DNA of 64,000 nucleotides from Anticarsia gemmatalis (GCF_050436995.1 NC_134754.1:7309001-7373000); one strand, 5' to 3'; counted from the stretch's first letter, positions 51,837-64,000 are shown. Notes: generated from the letters alone by a model not told the origin. Translations and numbers: made by a program.

Positions 51837-52140
51837 TTAAGCGCATATTGAACATCGACGTGGTACGTGACTTAGAGGATATAGGTCGAGTTTATCAGAT
51901 GTACTAAACATTGTGCGCGTGCATACTTCATGTGCGAGAATCCAGCCGTTGTGTGCCATCTTATGCCTCGCGTATTCGAGGTGGATGGCTCCCTCTGAGC
52001 TGAGAAGCAGCGCGCCCTGGAGGCGAGCCATGGCCGCGGCCGCGTCCGTCGGATTAGCGAAGTCGACGAAGGCCACCGGGCCGGTGCTCGCGCCTCCGCT
52101 GCCGCCGCTCAGCAGTCGGAGCCGTGAGAACCCCGGGCAG
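51837..52140 (-). CDS. cpo: cpo terminal exon: RRM2 C-terminal half and stop
   Basis: The acceptor gtggtgcag restores Ser, then CPGFSRLRLLSGGSGGASTG, RNP1 PVAFVDF, and HLEYARHKMAHNG. A further ~37 residues end at TAA 51839-51837. A possible internal donor GAA|gtatgc after WILAHE could splice away this tail to an exon further downstream, so the true C terminus may differ between isoforms. Confidence 0.85.
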
Positions 52141-55100
52141 CTGCACCACCATACTCTATTGTGCCCGCGCTCGTACCCCCCGCACTATGACAGTGTGTTT
52201 CTGATACTAAACAGCCTGAATCTCTTAAGGAAATACAGACTTACGTCACATTTTGTAAATGAGAGACGTCCATGTACCTATTATTGTTACACCAATAAAA
52301 ATAGTATTGTGGTAGTAACAGTTCAATAAAATAATACTAATCATATTTAGATTTTTGGGTCTGCAGTAAATTAACAAATAGTGTAACATTTATTTATACA
52401 TCCACTTAAATGCTGTGGACATAAAATCGCGGTCGATGTGAAGCTTTGCGACACGATACGGACACAAAAAGTAATATTCACGGCTCTCATATTGTGTGGT
52501 GTTACAGTGCTAACGTACGACTAGTTGTGACAATTGTGGAGAATATAGTGACGTTTGTCATGCTTAGGGTGGTACGGGTGCAGGCTTGCGATCTCACACA
52601 AACTATTTGTTGCTTTATTAAATTCATAAATAACTTAACACAAAAATCAATCGTTTGTGTGAGATACAGTAGAGCCAAAATCGAAACATAAAAGTATAAA
52701 CCCAACAATGTTTAACGTGGACGACATTGTGATATTCGGTGCAACATGCACTGTGGAAAAGTTAAATTTTATTAACTTCATATACATTTTTTTAATGCTC
52801 TCATATGTTTTATATCTTATGTAGTGCGTGATCATGCACATAACATCGTGTTATTTTTCGACTGGAAATATTTGTATCAGCGATTTTATTTAACAATCGA
52901 ACGCTCGTCGGGCGTTGGTGTAATTTTTTATCAGTACTTCCAGTCGAAAATGGGAAGCGTTTTGCACATTTATTGCTGCGTGTTGTGTGTACAAGTTGTC
53001 AACAAACCTGCTGAATATTTCTTTGAGCTCGTGCTCAGAGACGAACTGTCCGAGGTTAGCGACGAAGAGCGTGGAGCAGGGAGGCGCGGGGTGCGCGGGG
53101 TGCGCAGCGGGCCCAGTCGCGTGCGCGGGCACCGCGGCGCCCGGCGACCCCAGCGCGGGCGCAGGCAGCACGCACGCGCCCAGCGTCAGGGGGGTCTGCC
53201 ACACAACAATTACGCTCAACGACAAGTTGGAATATGTTTATTAAAAAAAAAAAAATCTAGTGAATTTATTGGTTAAATGCGACATTCAAATGCATTTAGA
53301 GTGAGTAGGTAGATGGATAGCTTACGTGGTGTGGCCTATCGGCGGCAGCTAGTCAGAGGTAAGAGCGTACTGGCGCCATCTGCGGATGGATGGCGGGGTG
53401 CACGAGTCCGTGCGACAGCGCCGGCAGCTCGCCGCCGTACGCCAGCGGGTGGTGCCACAGCTCCGCACCGCCGCCCGGGAAGAACGGACTCGCTAGATCT
53501 GCATCACCACAACGATCAATACTGACTACTGAATACACAAGTATGCCAAGCTGTGTCAGTTTGTTATAAGAATCCAAGTCGAATAGCCGTTCATCTATGA
53601 ATGTGATATTAGGATACTGCTAGAGAAAATTATTATTTACAATGTGCTTATGACATGTTTTCACGGTCTATATTTTTCCAGTTGACTCAAATTACCAAAT
53701 GTCAATGCCGTGGTTTAGCCACATTGCATCGTGTCGACAGAGGTTTGAATAAATATACTTTATATTTTTTTGGTCGTGTTAACATGAAAACATGTAAAAA
53801 GTTGACAACAGTGGTAAGAACCCGACAGATCAATCAATAGCTTCGCGGAGCTAGGCCTTGCGTGGTACGTGTAAGCGTCACAGATACTTGCCCTTTGCGT
53901 TTGCTCGACGCCCCCGACGTACCCATTACGTGACTATTACAACGTTTACAGCGTTACGTTTGGGTGGCAATTGTGAGGATACGGGCAATATAGTGTAAGG
54001 ATCAGCACAGACACAGGTCGTGCGATTTCTTCATAATGTGTCGGAACGGAACGGGTGTAGGGGCAGTCGAGCGAGCGCCGGGCGGTGTGTGCGTTCGGCG
54101 GTACTTACGTCCAGTGAGTGGGTGCATCAATGCGGGGTGTGCAGCTGGCGCGGCTGTGGCAACTGCCGGCTTCGGCTTGCTGACCTTCGTGTTGCTTTTA
54201 GCGAACTCCAGCCGAATCGTTTGCGGCATGTCGGGGTCGAACCGGACGCCCTGCTGTGAACAGCCGCGAGCGGTGCGGCGCTCCGATATAATGACGATGG
54301 AAGGGTCGGTTGCCCCGAGCTCCCAGCTCCCAAACATAGAAACACCACGTGACCCGGCGGGTCTACGGGCACTAGCGAATGGTTGGGAGGGCGTCGGTCC
54401 GGTACATGTTATGTGGAGGTTACTATATGGACTCTATCGATTGCTTAAAACAATTTTATTATTAAACATCCCATTTTTTTAAAGAGTAGCCTAAACTGGA
54501 ACTTTTATGTGTAAGGGGTTGGGCACAATGAAAAATTTCGATACGGATTGTTTTGTCATTATTATTGGATAGCTTCGATAAAATCGAGAGGTCCGCGCCT
54601 GCGCCTGCTAAGGTGACGGAACACAGTGCTCGGGATGTGACATCAAAACCTGTCAAACAGTGACATGCAGTTGCGTATTTACACCGTTATATCGATCACA
54701 CTCCGGCGACGGTCCACACAGCTCAATAACATCGACTCGATGACCCGATGTGGTCTATTCTGTATGTGCATGGGTTTAGCATAACTTACGATGCGGTTAC
54801 TCGAGTCAGGAAAATGTTATTCCAAGTCTACAATGAGAATATTAACTATAGTGCTCATTGGCTGTGTTGAGGCATGTGATGAGAAGAGGTTTAGTAACAC
54901 CGTGCGTTATACATGTTTTAGTATTTACAATAGCGTATTGAGCTTCGTATACCTAGTACGTATCTCAGTCATTCATCGAGATACTGTTGCCCATGTGTCA
55001 CCTATCATACTGTGTTCGGAAGCCATTCAAACTGATTAGGCGTTGTAGTGTACGTGGTACTTTTATTGTTATTGTGTGAATTCCGCATTGTAGGAAGGAT

Positions 55101-56340
55101 ATACATATTATTTTAGTAAAATATATTAAACTTTTATACCTCTGTAATCTACGCATAAAAATCACTTTATGAGTTCGTACCAATATTTTATGGTTATTGA
55201 GAAAAACTTTTACTAAAATATTAGGTCAAACTCAAACTATCATGAAAAACTTCTATGTTTATATATTGTGACAAAACCAACCTGAAGATCTTGTTTGGCT
55301 GCTTCGGCGCCAGCTCTGGTGTGGAACGTGACGAAGCCAACGGGCTGTAAAAAAATGAGTATGTAACGCATAATATTTTATGATATACTCAAGATAAGTA
55401 CCGCTAACATAACAAGTTGTTAGATCACGTTGTAAGCGATGCGAGTGCCGTAATTCTGCATCTTCCGTCTTTCTCATTTGATGTCTAAACTCATGCAATA
55501 GTTACACGTAACGTTATTCACTATATCATTATTAAGTTGATTCCTGAATTCCATTGGATAAATAAATAAAAAGACACGATGTGTAAAAGGAACTCACCGA
55601 GGCTGTTTTCCCGTTCTTGCTGGTAACCTTTAACAGGGAACCCTCATAACCCTGTACAAACAAAATTACAATGATTATTTTAACTTTGTTATCAAAATTT
55701 GACTCCCTCGCGTCTACTGTTTTCTGTAACTTTTGGATGGGACCACATTATCGAGTTACTTGAATTGCCGATGTCATTCATGTCGCAGTAAAATTCTATC
55801 TAGACAAAATAATGTTGCGACTACCAAAAAAAGATGGTACGAGTCTGTGCCAGGCGCCATGGTGCGGTAGTCACGCGATACCCCACACTAAAACTAACCC
55901 CTGGTTTAACTTTAGGCACCTTTATGTTTGTGGTGCCATCCGTGCCAGCCGAGGATCGAGTGTAATCCCCCTTATCGGTAAACAGAATCGATTCAATCCG
56001 AATATTACGAATCGGAGCATGACATTTGATATTTACGGCACAGTAATCCGAGTCGAGATCTAGTCGCGTGACGAAAACGATGGCGCTTTCAGTTTTTATT
56101 TTCTTTCGATAAATATTTTGACATTTCTATTAGCTTTGCGTATTTTGTAAGGGATGTTTCACATTGGCTGGCTGTATTTCTTCTTTACGATGTAAATAGC
56201 AGCTTTTAGTATTGAATTATGGAATAGCAAATAAAAGACAATTATTTAATAGTTTTACATACCTCGTACGCTCGAAACAGTAGATAGAGCTCTCGCGGCT
56301 TTGCATCCATGGGCAGACCGCTCACGAACAATGTTCGCAC
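51837..56340 (-). CDS. cpo: Couch potato, two-RRM RNA-binding protein (5' end incomplete)
   Basis: Couch potato belongs to the RBPMS/MEC-8 family. These proteins bind RNA, usually CAC-containing targets, and in insects act in neurons and endocrine tissue; in Drosophila cpo affects adult behaviour and reproductive dormancy. Seven exons on the minus strand join in one frame: 56340-56263, 55651-55598, 55344-55282, 54253-54109, 53498-53371, 53195-53008 and 52140-51837. All introns have GT-AG ends, and they encode 319 residues. RRM1 has RNP2 LFVSGL and RNP1 PVGFVTF and ends in RLEFAKSNTK. A Pro/His/Gly linker follows (MHPLTGHLASPFFPGGG, ELWHHPLAY), then an Ala/Pro/His stretch. RRM2 has RNP2 LFVANL and RNP1 PVAFVDF and ends HLEYARHKMA. 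About 40 further residues close the protein. The start codon lies upstream; a candidate first exon is at 57198-57341. Exon identity is firm, the last 40 residues less so. Confidence 0.93.
53008..53195 (-). CDS. cpo: cpo exon: linker and RRM2 N-terminal half
   Basis: The Ala/Pro/His-rich linker is very GC-rich. CSTLFVANLGQFVSEHELKE and IFS follow. The acceptor is ttgtgtggcag and the donor AGCAG|gtttgt, phase 2. RNP2 is LFVANL. Confidence 0.92.
53371..53498 (-). CDS. cpo: cpo exon: Pro/His linker
   Basis: The split codon C|AT gives His. LASPFFPGGGAELWHHPLAY then continues to HPAIHPQMAP. The donor CCA|gtacgc is weak. If it is not used, reading through adds VRSYL and a TGA, giving a protein without RRM2. 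Confidence 0.88.
54109..54253 (-). CDS. cpo: cpo exon: end of RRM1 and linker
   Basis: QGVRFDPDMPQTIRLEFAKS closes RRM1. An Ala/Pro-rich linker follows, ending in MHPLTG plus one base. The acceptor ttcacag was chosen so that the junction reads DLQ-QGVRF, as in other family members. The donor is GGAC|gtaagt, phase 1. Confidence 0.93.
55282..55344 (-). CDS. cpo: cpo exon: RRM1 RNP1
   Basis: 21 codons from PVGFVTFHTRAGAE to AAKQDLQ, including RNP1. The acceptor is ttttttacag and the donor CAG|gttggt. Confidence 0.95.
55598..55651 (-). CDS. cpo: cpo exon: RRM1 middle
   Basis: 18 codons, GYEGSLLKVTSKNGKTAS, phase 0 at both ends. The acceptor is tttgtacag and the donor TCG|gtgagt. Invariant-looking family sequence. 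Confidence 0.95.
56263..56340 (-). CDS. cpo: cpo exon: RRM1 N-terminal half
   Basis: 26 codons from VRTLFVSGLPMDAKP to LLFRAYE, in phase 0 at both ends. The acceptor is cattgttgcag and the donor GAG|gtatgt. It contains RNP2 (LFVSGL). Confidence 0.95.
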
Positions 56341-56749
56341 CTGCAACAATGAATGACCGTTCATTGACATGCTGTATTTTATTGGATATGCCATTGTAGC
56401 GGAAAACTGAAAGGCTACAAATGGAACCGAACTTTGTATTTACTATATTGGAATATAATAAAAAATATATAAACAAAGAGTAAAATCATTTCACTTTTCT
56501 TGTGTTTTTTTGAAGTGTATGAGTAAATTTTTGGTTTTACAGGAAATCTGCTAAAACTTAAATAGCGATACCAAAAAGTAATCCGGATTTAAAAGGCAGT
56601 ATCTTCCGCAAACAAAGATATTGTTTGTCACTTTACACGAACAGACACAAAGGAGGCATAGAAATCTTTCAATGGTGCTTTTTTCGATTCTTTCACCGGC
56701 TTTGTAAACGGTGCAGCGCATTAATTCGGTGGGTCCATTTAATGAAATA

Positions 56750-56850
56750 AAACAGAGCCAGTAATGGCGGCGCGATTTGGCGCGTGCGGGAAATGGAGAT
56801 TAATTGCTGGCAACACCGACCGCCGCCGACGTTGACGCCATCTTGTTGCG
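56750..56850 (-). other. CpG-rich block, possible cpo leader
   Basis: GC-rich block upstream of the first RRM exon. On the minus strand AACAAGATGGCGTCAACGTC opens a 13-codon frame (MASTSAAVGVASN) that stops without a donor. The AAGATGGCG motif is typical of transcription start regions, so a promoter or leader is possible. Confidence 0.25.
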
Positions 56851-57197
56851 CACTTTATTTATGCGTCTGAGTTCCACTCATTGGCACTCACGGCACCTTA
56901 AACTTCTTTAAATACCTTCAAAACTAATTTAATTTTCTGATCTAGTACAATTTATTTGTTTTTACATAGCTGAACAGAGAAAAACGCCGTGATTGACAAT
57001 ACTCAAAAGTCAAAGGCAATAGGTATCTATCTTACTACGCTCCATTAGCGGTAGATGTTCTTTGAAAAAACTTATTTTAAAAGGCAGCCGTCGAGGTTCG
57101 TACAAGCGTGACATTACTATGACAAATGGCTTGGATAAGTGCATATTTGATCAGAGAGCGTTGATTTATCGAGTTCTATCAACATTAGGACACTCAC

Positions 57198-57341
57198 CGC
57201 AAGGGAGGTCCTGGTATATATTTTATCGGCGTCCGTGCCCCGGTCAGTAGCAGAATGTCGGACCTTTATGTCGGCTATTTTCCGGTCGAATGCTCGGGAA
57301 TTCCCCGGTTCGATGATACGCGATATTTTTATAGCGTTCAT
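57198..57341 (-). CDS. cpo: Candidate N-terminal exon of cpo
   Basis: ATG at 57341 opens 48 codons (MNAIKISRIIEPGNSRAFDR to DKIYTRTSLA). They end at an ideal donor GCG|gtgagt in phase 0, exactly the phase needed to join the RRM1 exon at 56340 across an 857-bp intron. With the seven later exons this gives a 367-residue protein. A caution is that the start overlaps a TATAAAAA sequence; if that is a TATA box, transcription would begin inside the frame and this exon would be a non-coding leader. I do not recognise the 48 residues from other cpo proteins. Confidence 0.4.
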
Positions 57342-60324
57342 TTTTTAATATTGTGGGTTTATTATAGAAAATTATTTTATAAAGAAAAATGCTTACGTTT
57401 ATAACGTATAAAACCCACAGAAAGCCTGGTAAAGATTATTATGATTTAATAACTCATCCAGAAACCTCATTGTTTATTAGTCTTTATTTCAAATAATGAA
57501 ACAACTTTTTAGGACGAACTGGTGGATGTTAAACTAATAATGATAAATAGTTTAAACAATACATAAAAGAAGATGTATCAATACTACACCGCGTCGGTAG
57601 GTACGGGCTCCTCGATGTAGTTACCGTGGGAATCGTGAGTTTTTGTCCCCCGAGAGTAATAAATATCTGTTTCTGCTACATGCAGTCACTTTGGATTCCC
57701 AACTATGAAGGATAACCCAGATTTACGCTAAATCAATTTACGGAAAAGTAAGAATAATATTTAATTTAAACTGTAATGTATTTGTATTACTTTCAGTCTT
57801 ATGTGCGCTTGTATTGTTTTTTCGCTTTCCGTTTAAATTCTACGCTGAGAACAAAACAGGTGCGTGAGATATCCTTTTCAAATTTACGTCGTTAATAATT
57901 GTTAAAAAAGGTGTTCACGCACGTTTTTTACGAGAAAAATATACAATACAGATCTATCAATAGCTATTCCCCATTAACGATGTAGGTATGAATAAAGAAA
58001 AAATAATGTAACACTCTACACGCTTGTATTAGCCGGCGCGCGGTGTGCGGCGCGGTGTAGATATAAGAACGTCAAACACTGGCTCACCTAACATATTTCA
58101 GGGAGACGGGTGGGCGCCCGACTGTCCGGTCAGTTTGAAAATGCCCCTCCATGTCGACCATTTTACACTCGGTTGCCCTCGAATCCCTACGCTCTACTAT
58201 TGAGTTATGTTTCATACTCAGAGATGGGAGAAAGGGAATTTTACCGGATAACACATAAACTGAAAAGTTTGCTCGTCGTGATAACAACTTTTATTTTTTC
58301 GCGTTGCATTTAAAAATGAAAAGGACGGTAATGTTAGAAATGCGAGTAATAAAGTTAAAAGCGTTTTATTTGTTTCAGGGTTTCAGTGAAATGTGTATGT
58401 TTTGTGTTATTTTAAACAAAGTTATCACATTATTTTAATGTACTACGCGATACCGTGGCTAGAATAAAGAGAGAATGAAACAACACGTGATAGAATTTGT
58501 CGCGAGATTAACACAGGAAACGTTTGATGGGTCGCTCGTCTTTATCAATGAGACAGAAGGCGGTGGTGTAAGTGGTCTATTTGGGGCTTATCTCAATTTT
58601 ACGCCTTCACGACTCTGAAAGCGAAACGAACATTTGATCTGTCCAGAGAGACCGATACCATCTACAAGCCGACGTTAATGCGACAACCAGGAAAAATAAA
58701 GTGTTTGCCGCGATACCATAATAATGTATGTATCCTATTAGTATTGGACGAATCATGAATGAGTAATCAAAGTGGAGCGGAGCGTTCCAGTGCACCCAAC
58801 AATGGATAACTGCAGACCTATGGCTTAATCGAGTGTATTAAATCGCTAATTGATGTGAATGTAAACAGTTGTAACATTAACAGTCGCGTTTAAATATCAA
58901 CTGCCAGGTATAATTAAACAAAATGCATAAAACTTTGAAATTATATTATACTGAAAAAAGTTTGCTTTCCCATATTCAAATGAAACAAACATTTAGGTTT
59001 TTATTGAATTTTGACGTGGGCTGTCAAACGTTTGTTGTTGACTGTACGCAGGATGAACTGTCCAACAGCTAACAGTTTGGTGATTGAACATTCGTGAACG
59101 TCGACGTACACTCGCCGGGCGATTTCACTCGCGCATCCGAATATTAATTTTACACCGAGTGGCGCCTGTTGGTCAATGTGATAATAGTAATTGCGCGTTC
59201 CAATTGGCATCGCCGATTGCGTTCGACGTATGACTTTACAGAATAAAATTATTAATACATCGTAACATTTACTGTTCAATATATTATTTCAATCGCTTGA
59301 TAATGTCATTTTAAATATACGGGATAGCTAAAATAAACACTCAATTTTGTAATAAAATAAAAATACGTATGCCGCACGTATTTAACTAACGGTTTTAACT
59401 TCCGTTATTTTAAACACATCACAGTATGCAAACTAGAAATGAACAAAAATTTACGAATGCTATTTAGTTATTTATGAATGTTGTCACGCATAAAACTATT
59501 ATAAATATAGTTTAAAATAGGAGTTTGATTTATAACAATTTGTTTGCCTACACGTAGCTAGCAAAGTAAGCAAAGCATATTGACATTCAATAAACTGCGC
59601 CTATAAATAAAATGAAAATAAAAATAAAACACGGATAAAGGTGTATTCACACGATCGATCGCACGAGCGTGCATCCGAAGCGATTGGAGCGGAAACACCC
59701 GGGGCAGTGCACAGCGAATTTATCATACGTTAGTGTGTACATACCTAACTTTCAACATGCAATCTCGTACAGTACGTGTGTTTACCCACTGTGATTAATA
59801 ACGATTACCTACAAAGTTGAATTATAACGATCTGCTGCAATGCCAACCAATAATAACCGCATACTCAGTACCACTCAATTAAAAAAGTTTACGCTAGTTG
59901 GTTAAAGTTGCAAGTGTTAATGGCAGCTCAAGGCAATGCCAATAATTACTGTAATTTTATATTGAAAACATGAATAAGTTGAAGCAATTACGGGGGTAAT
60001 TGAAAACAGTGCATGTATTTCATAGGTGTACTTTTGTTTTATTTAATAACAATATTTTGTGAATGAGGTTTGTATTAATAGGTAAATAATACTTTAAAAC
60101 GGAAATCTACAATCAAAAATGATATAAGCGAGCAAAACAGAAGGTTATCAAATCGTCTGTGACGTGTGCTTGGGTGCGGACGTATCATTTCCACTTGTTT
60201 GCAAAAAACGAAATAATGAAAAAACGCTTCCACGTTTCGAAATAAAACTTCACAAAGGGGAATAGAAATTAAATGTCAGGCGTTTGATGGCAATAAAAAA
60301 ATGTAGCATTTATTATTTTTTTAC
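57342..60324. other. No recognised feature (cpo upstream or 5' intron)
   Basis: AT-rich DNA. A good minus-strand donor (GTTAG|gtgagc at 58087) ends a 67-codon frame in phase 2, which does not fit the RRM1 exon; it could only be a leader exon. There is a short CpG-rich patch at 58030-58060. Confidence 0.4.
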
Positions 60325-60377
60325 CTGACTGTTGGAGATGGGTGGACGTGCCTTTACCGCTCGTTGTCTTGATCGTC
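60325..60377 (-). other. Candidate alternative upstream exon of cpo
   Basis: On the minus strand the frame RSRQRAVKARPPISNSQ runs in phase 0 to a donor AGTCAG|gtaaaa and could join VRTLFVSG. The acceptor is uncertain and there is no start codon. Speculative. Confidence 0.2.
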
Positions 60378-63300
60378 CTGACACGGTTACTCAGTCAGCT
60401 CGGTGTAGTGCGCCACAAACAAAAATGTTTGCGAGCTTTTCGATTTCCGAATACGTCTCCTGTTTATTTTTAATATGAGGGGGAAATTGAGAATAACGGT
60501 CTAGCGTAAATTCCAAAGCTTTTTCTATTTTACGTGAAAATATACAACAAAGCGATAAAGAATGTTCATAAACCATGCAAACCAATCTCTAGTTAACAAT
60601 TTACCATTATGACTATCTAACGAAAACTTAGTTGACATTGTTTTAAAAACATCAAAGGCCAATTTAAAACTGAGTCTTAAATGGCATTATACTTGGTTGC
60701 ATATGGTAACAACACAGCGAGTCGTGTTGCTCGATTTCTATTCCCGTAGTTGATTGAAACAGCGGGTGCGCTGAATAGAAAATCGGTGGTTAACTTTTGT
60801 TTTATCCACTCTAACGAGAACTTTGGCAATTCATTTGTTTTCTCCTTTTACGCTTCGCTGAATGAAAAAGTAAACCACTGCTGACGCATTGTTTTCGGCT
60901 AGCTTTTTTCACGCTGCATTTTCTTTGTGGTTAAATACATTTGTTAATGTAAAAGCAATTATATCCTCCCCACTCTCACGCACTATTCATACCACAAAGA
61001 ATTCAACTCGACTATAATTGTCACTCATAACGCAAACACGGACATAAAATAGTAAATGTTCCAATAAATCAAGAGAAAGAGCATTTCATACTTGGTGTTG
61101 GCAATCACAACAGGTAATAAAGCTATTTAAAAAGTGTAAATCAATAACTCAGTGGAGCAGCGCGATAGCACGCTGTTGTGAAAGTTTGCAAAATGAAGTG
61201 GTGAAACTTTCCGAGGGCAATTTTTCTTCGGGCCGTCAATGTCAGAAGCAATAATTCACAAGTTTAACAGCGGCCACGTAGATATCGATGACCGTTGGGA
61301 TTCCCGCTCCGACTGAGGCGAACATGATGGTCCCGCTCGGCTAACCAACTAAACCAATTTGTGTGTAAATAGTTTTGCTACTTCTTACCTAACTTATTGA
61401 TTAACAATGAAAACAAACTTAGGGCGTAAATATTTAAGTCAGATAACAAGTATTTCACAACAAACCTTGTTTGCAAAGTCTCGGAATGTTAACTAGATTT
61501 ACCTAAACCTGGGAAATCTCTAGGATTACGAACGTAACAAACACTAAGTAACAAGTTTACGAGAATGTTTTATCAAGCCACTTGTTTCGTTGAAGTTGAA
61601 CGATTGACTCGGATAGAGATATTTCTAATTTTTCGCTTGACTTGCGCCGCCAAGATTGTAGCACTAGGAAAATAGATAACGCAAACGCAAACAGACTGGA
61701 AAAGTAGAAAAAGACGCGCCGCTGGCCGCCGCCGCCGGCCCGGCCGACGAACAACCGGCCGACAACCGGCGCGCCGTACAACGACTAATTGAAATCATTG
61801 AATCTACTCAAATATTTAACTTAGCAGCTCTCTTTTATTTTTTTTCTACCTTCGATAGATTTTGAACTTTGTCCTCAACTACCAAGTATATTCATAAAAA
61901 TGTAGCTTTGCTATTTACTTATGACTTTTAAGTAGAGAACTGATTTAAGTTGATACCACAATATTAATGGCTTCATCCAATACTCGAGAAAGTCTCGCAA
62001 TTTCTTGAGAAATCCTCACTGGGGGTGCAAAAACGTCTATTTAACCAATATCATTAATAACTTCGACCTCTTAGTGGATTACTTGCAAGAAATACAGATT
62101 GAAGTTGATGTAGGTTTACGATAAAATATACGTGGATTAGATGTATAACTGTTCGAATAAAGTATATTACGTGGAAAATATTATGATGAGCTGTGGTGAT
62201 ATATTAATCTGACTTATTAATTAGTCTAAATCAAAATAATATCTTGTTTAATTACTACTATAAATGAGCACATAAAATGAAATGAATACTCTTCTAAGTA
62301 AAATCTTATCTGCAGCATTTGTAGTACTAATCTATAAACGAACGGTATCTCAACAAGTTATTCAGAATACATAGAATACTCTAGCAGAAAGAGTTCAACG
62401 AGGCAATATTGTCGACCACCTGCTCCGCAGAGATAGGGATCATAATGTTAATTTAATTAAAGGACTAATCTAAATTGCAGACGACCCAACACTCCGCCGA
62501 CCATTAAAAGGATATTTCGTCGCCGACAGTAAGTTGGGGAAAGTCGCTGATTATAAATATCTCGGAAAACAAGTCAGGGGAAACGATTTACAGTAAAAAC
62601 ATCGAGTAAATACCCAACTTTGTGAAGTTTTAATCCGTAGAGTATATTTTTTGTTTGAGTTTCTTGGAGAAAATTACGTTATATAATAATACGTACGTAT
62701 TTTCATATTTTTATGGAAAAATATTAAATAAGCTCCGCTTCAGACACAAACAAATGAATTTTACTGTTTTGTGATATCGTGTTAATATTTATTTAAATAG
62801 TCTAAAGTCATTTAACTGTTGTAATAATATTGATGCTGCTAAAAAGATGTTAAAAAAAGAGCCACTACATTGCAATGTAGCACAATAAAATAGTCGTACA
62901 ATCATAGTTGATGAACAGCTATATTTAATTAAAAGGCAAGTAGGATACTTATCTAAATTGCAGACGGCCGGTTTAAGTTTCATTAAAAGGGGTTCTCCGT
63001 CTCTACACAAGGAAGAAAAAGTTTTGCAGCGATAAAGATGCCTTTCGCCTTGAAAGCAGACAAAACTTGTTGGGAGGTGGGTGGAAAACAATTTATTATT
63101 TCCTTTGATAGCCAAGAATCTCAAAAGAATTTGCTAATTTAAAATGCTCAATGCACGATTATTCTTCTTTGTAACTATTTATTTGCTTGTAATGCAGTTA
63201 TTGCGCGTTTTTATCACTTCTGCGCTCAGAAAAAACATTTCTCAGAAGATTTCATCGGATTTCGATGAATCGTCGTGGGAAATCTGCCTAAATGAAGTAA

Positions 63301-64000
63301 TTGTTTAATAATGGAGAAGATGATATATATTAAAGAGACAACAGACGGTGGTATCAATTCAAATCGGAGGGAGCGGTCGGTTCCAGCACTGGGCCGGTGG
63401 TCCGCCCAAATTATGTTCAATGGATAATTAATCGTCCCTGTTCACTTCAATAACAATGGGAGGCATATCGAGATAGATCGATCATTATAAAGCTATATTG
63501 CAGGGATAATATCATTTTAACGACCTTTAACGACTAATGATGCGATATTTTTCCGCTGACCTTTCATTTACCTGCCAATAAGGGGATTTCGTTTGTTTTT
63601 GCCTTTGTCTGGATGAAGCCTCACTTGCCTGTGACAATACGCGCGCTTTTGTAATACGAGCACGTTCTGGTATTACATTGTTCACGAGTTTTTATTCCCT
63701 GCCTTTCATTTTAAAATCACTGCGCATCAAATGAAAAGGTAAACAGTAAATTAGAAATATTGAAAATAGAATGCAATATTTAAACAAAATAATAAAAAAG
63801 TATGACACCTGCCCCTGTGCGAACTTTTTGATTTTCTTGCGATTTTATCCTCAAGAGAAACATACTTGAGCTCCGTAGTATTATTTTAATGGGACCCCAA
63901 AGAGAGGGTCGCTAGCAATTAAAATTTTCCATTTTATTAAATTAACGAGCAGAGGAAAGTACGTCGAGTACCTACTTCACTAAGCTTTTTACTTGTGCAA
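60378..64000. other. No recognised gene; one CpG-rich block
   Basis: Mostly AT-rich. A strongly CpG-rich block at 61705-61785, with GGCCGG-type inverted repeats, may be a promoter or leader exon of cpo. No coding exon was identified. Confidence 0.4.

Noticed and set aside
52890..53276. Plus-strand Arg/Gly-rich frames over the cpo RRM2 exon
   Set aside because: Shadows of the very GC-rich cpo linker exon on the minus strand.
54020..54482. 148- and 79-codon plus frames
   Set aside because: Complement of the cpo RRM1/linker exon and its flanks; the minus frame matches cpo unambiguously.
57538..63420. Assorted 60-110 codon frames upstream of cpo as further genes
   Set aside because: No domains, no consistent splice phases, composition like the surrounding AT-rich DNA.

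Overview
The window is AT-rich, intron-rich eukaryotic DNA, most probably from a moth or butterfly. The evidence is threefold. There are three non-autonomous Helitrons of the type abundant in Lepidoptera (start TC...ACTAAT.TTATAAA, end CTAG or CCAG, inserted between A and T). There is an intact tRNA-derived SINE. There is also an insect couch potato (cpo) gene split into small exons. No bacterial or viral genome organisation is present, and most open frames here are chance frames in non-coding DNA.

Layout: 1-9.4 kb is gene-poor, with remnants of one interspersed repeat. 9.5-17.8 kb holds a cluster of four small genes for proline/histidine-rich peptides in alternating orientation (-,+,-,+). 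In each, the repeat-coding exon starts at an acceptor followed by TA or TT and then ATG. For the second gene the first exon is also visible: it encodes a short hydrophobic leader and is spliced in phase 1. 19.9 kb carries a tRNA-Cys(GCA). 20.5-22.0 kb carries the SINE and a 470-bp foldback MITE. 22-48 kb is a gene desert with a Helitron, a retrotransposon-tail-like fragment, a tRNA-derived SINE fragment, a few candidate core promoters and one unusually long unrecognised open frame at 38 kb.

51.8-56.3 kb contains the conserved part of cpo on the minus strand. Seven exons with consistent splice phases encode two RRM domains and the linker between them. A candidate upstream exon lies at 57.2-57.3 kb. 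The stretch 46-51.8 kb is downstream of the cpo stop and may hold 3' UTR or alternative terminal exons. 57.4-64 kb is probably cpo 5' intron or upstream DNA.

Functionally, cpo is a neuronal and endocrine RNA-binding protein known in flies for adult behaviour and diapause variation. The Pro/His cluster lies about 34 kb downstream of it and is the most novel content. Its members look like small, probably secreted, low-complexity peptides made from short genes, with GATA-type motifs near their putative promoters. Their function is unknown.
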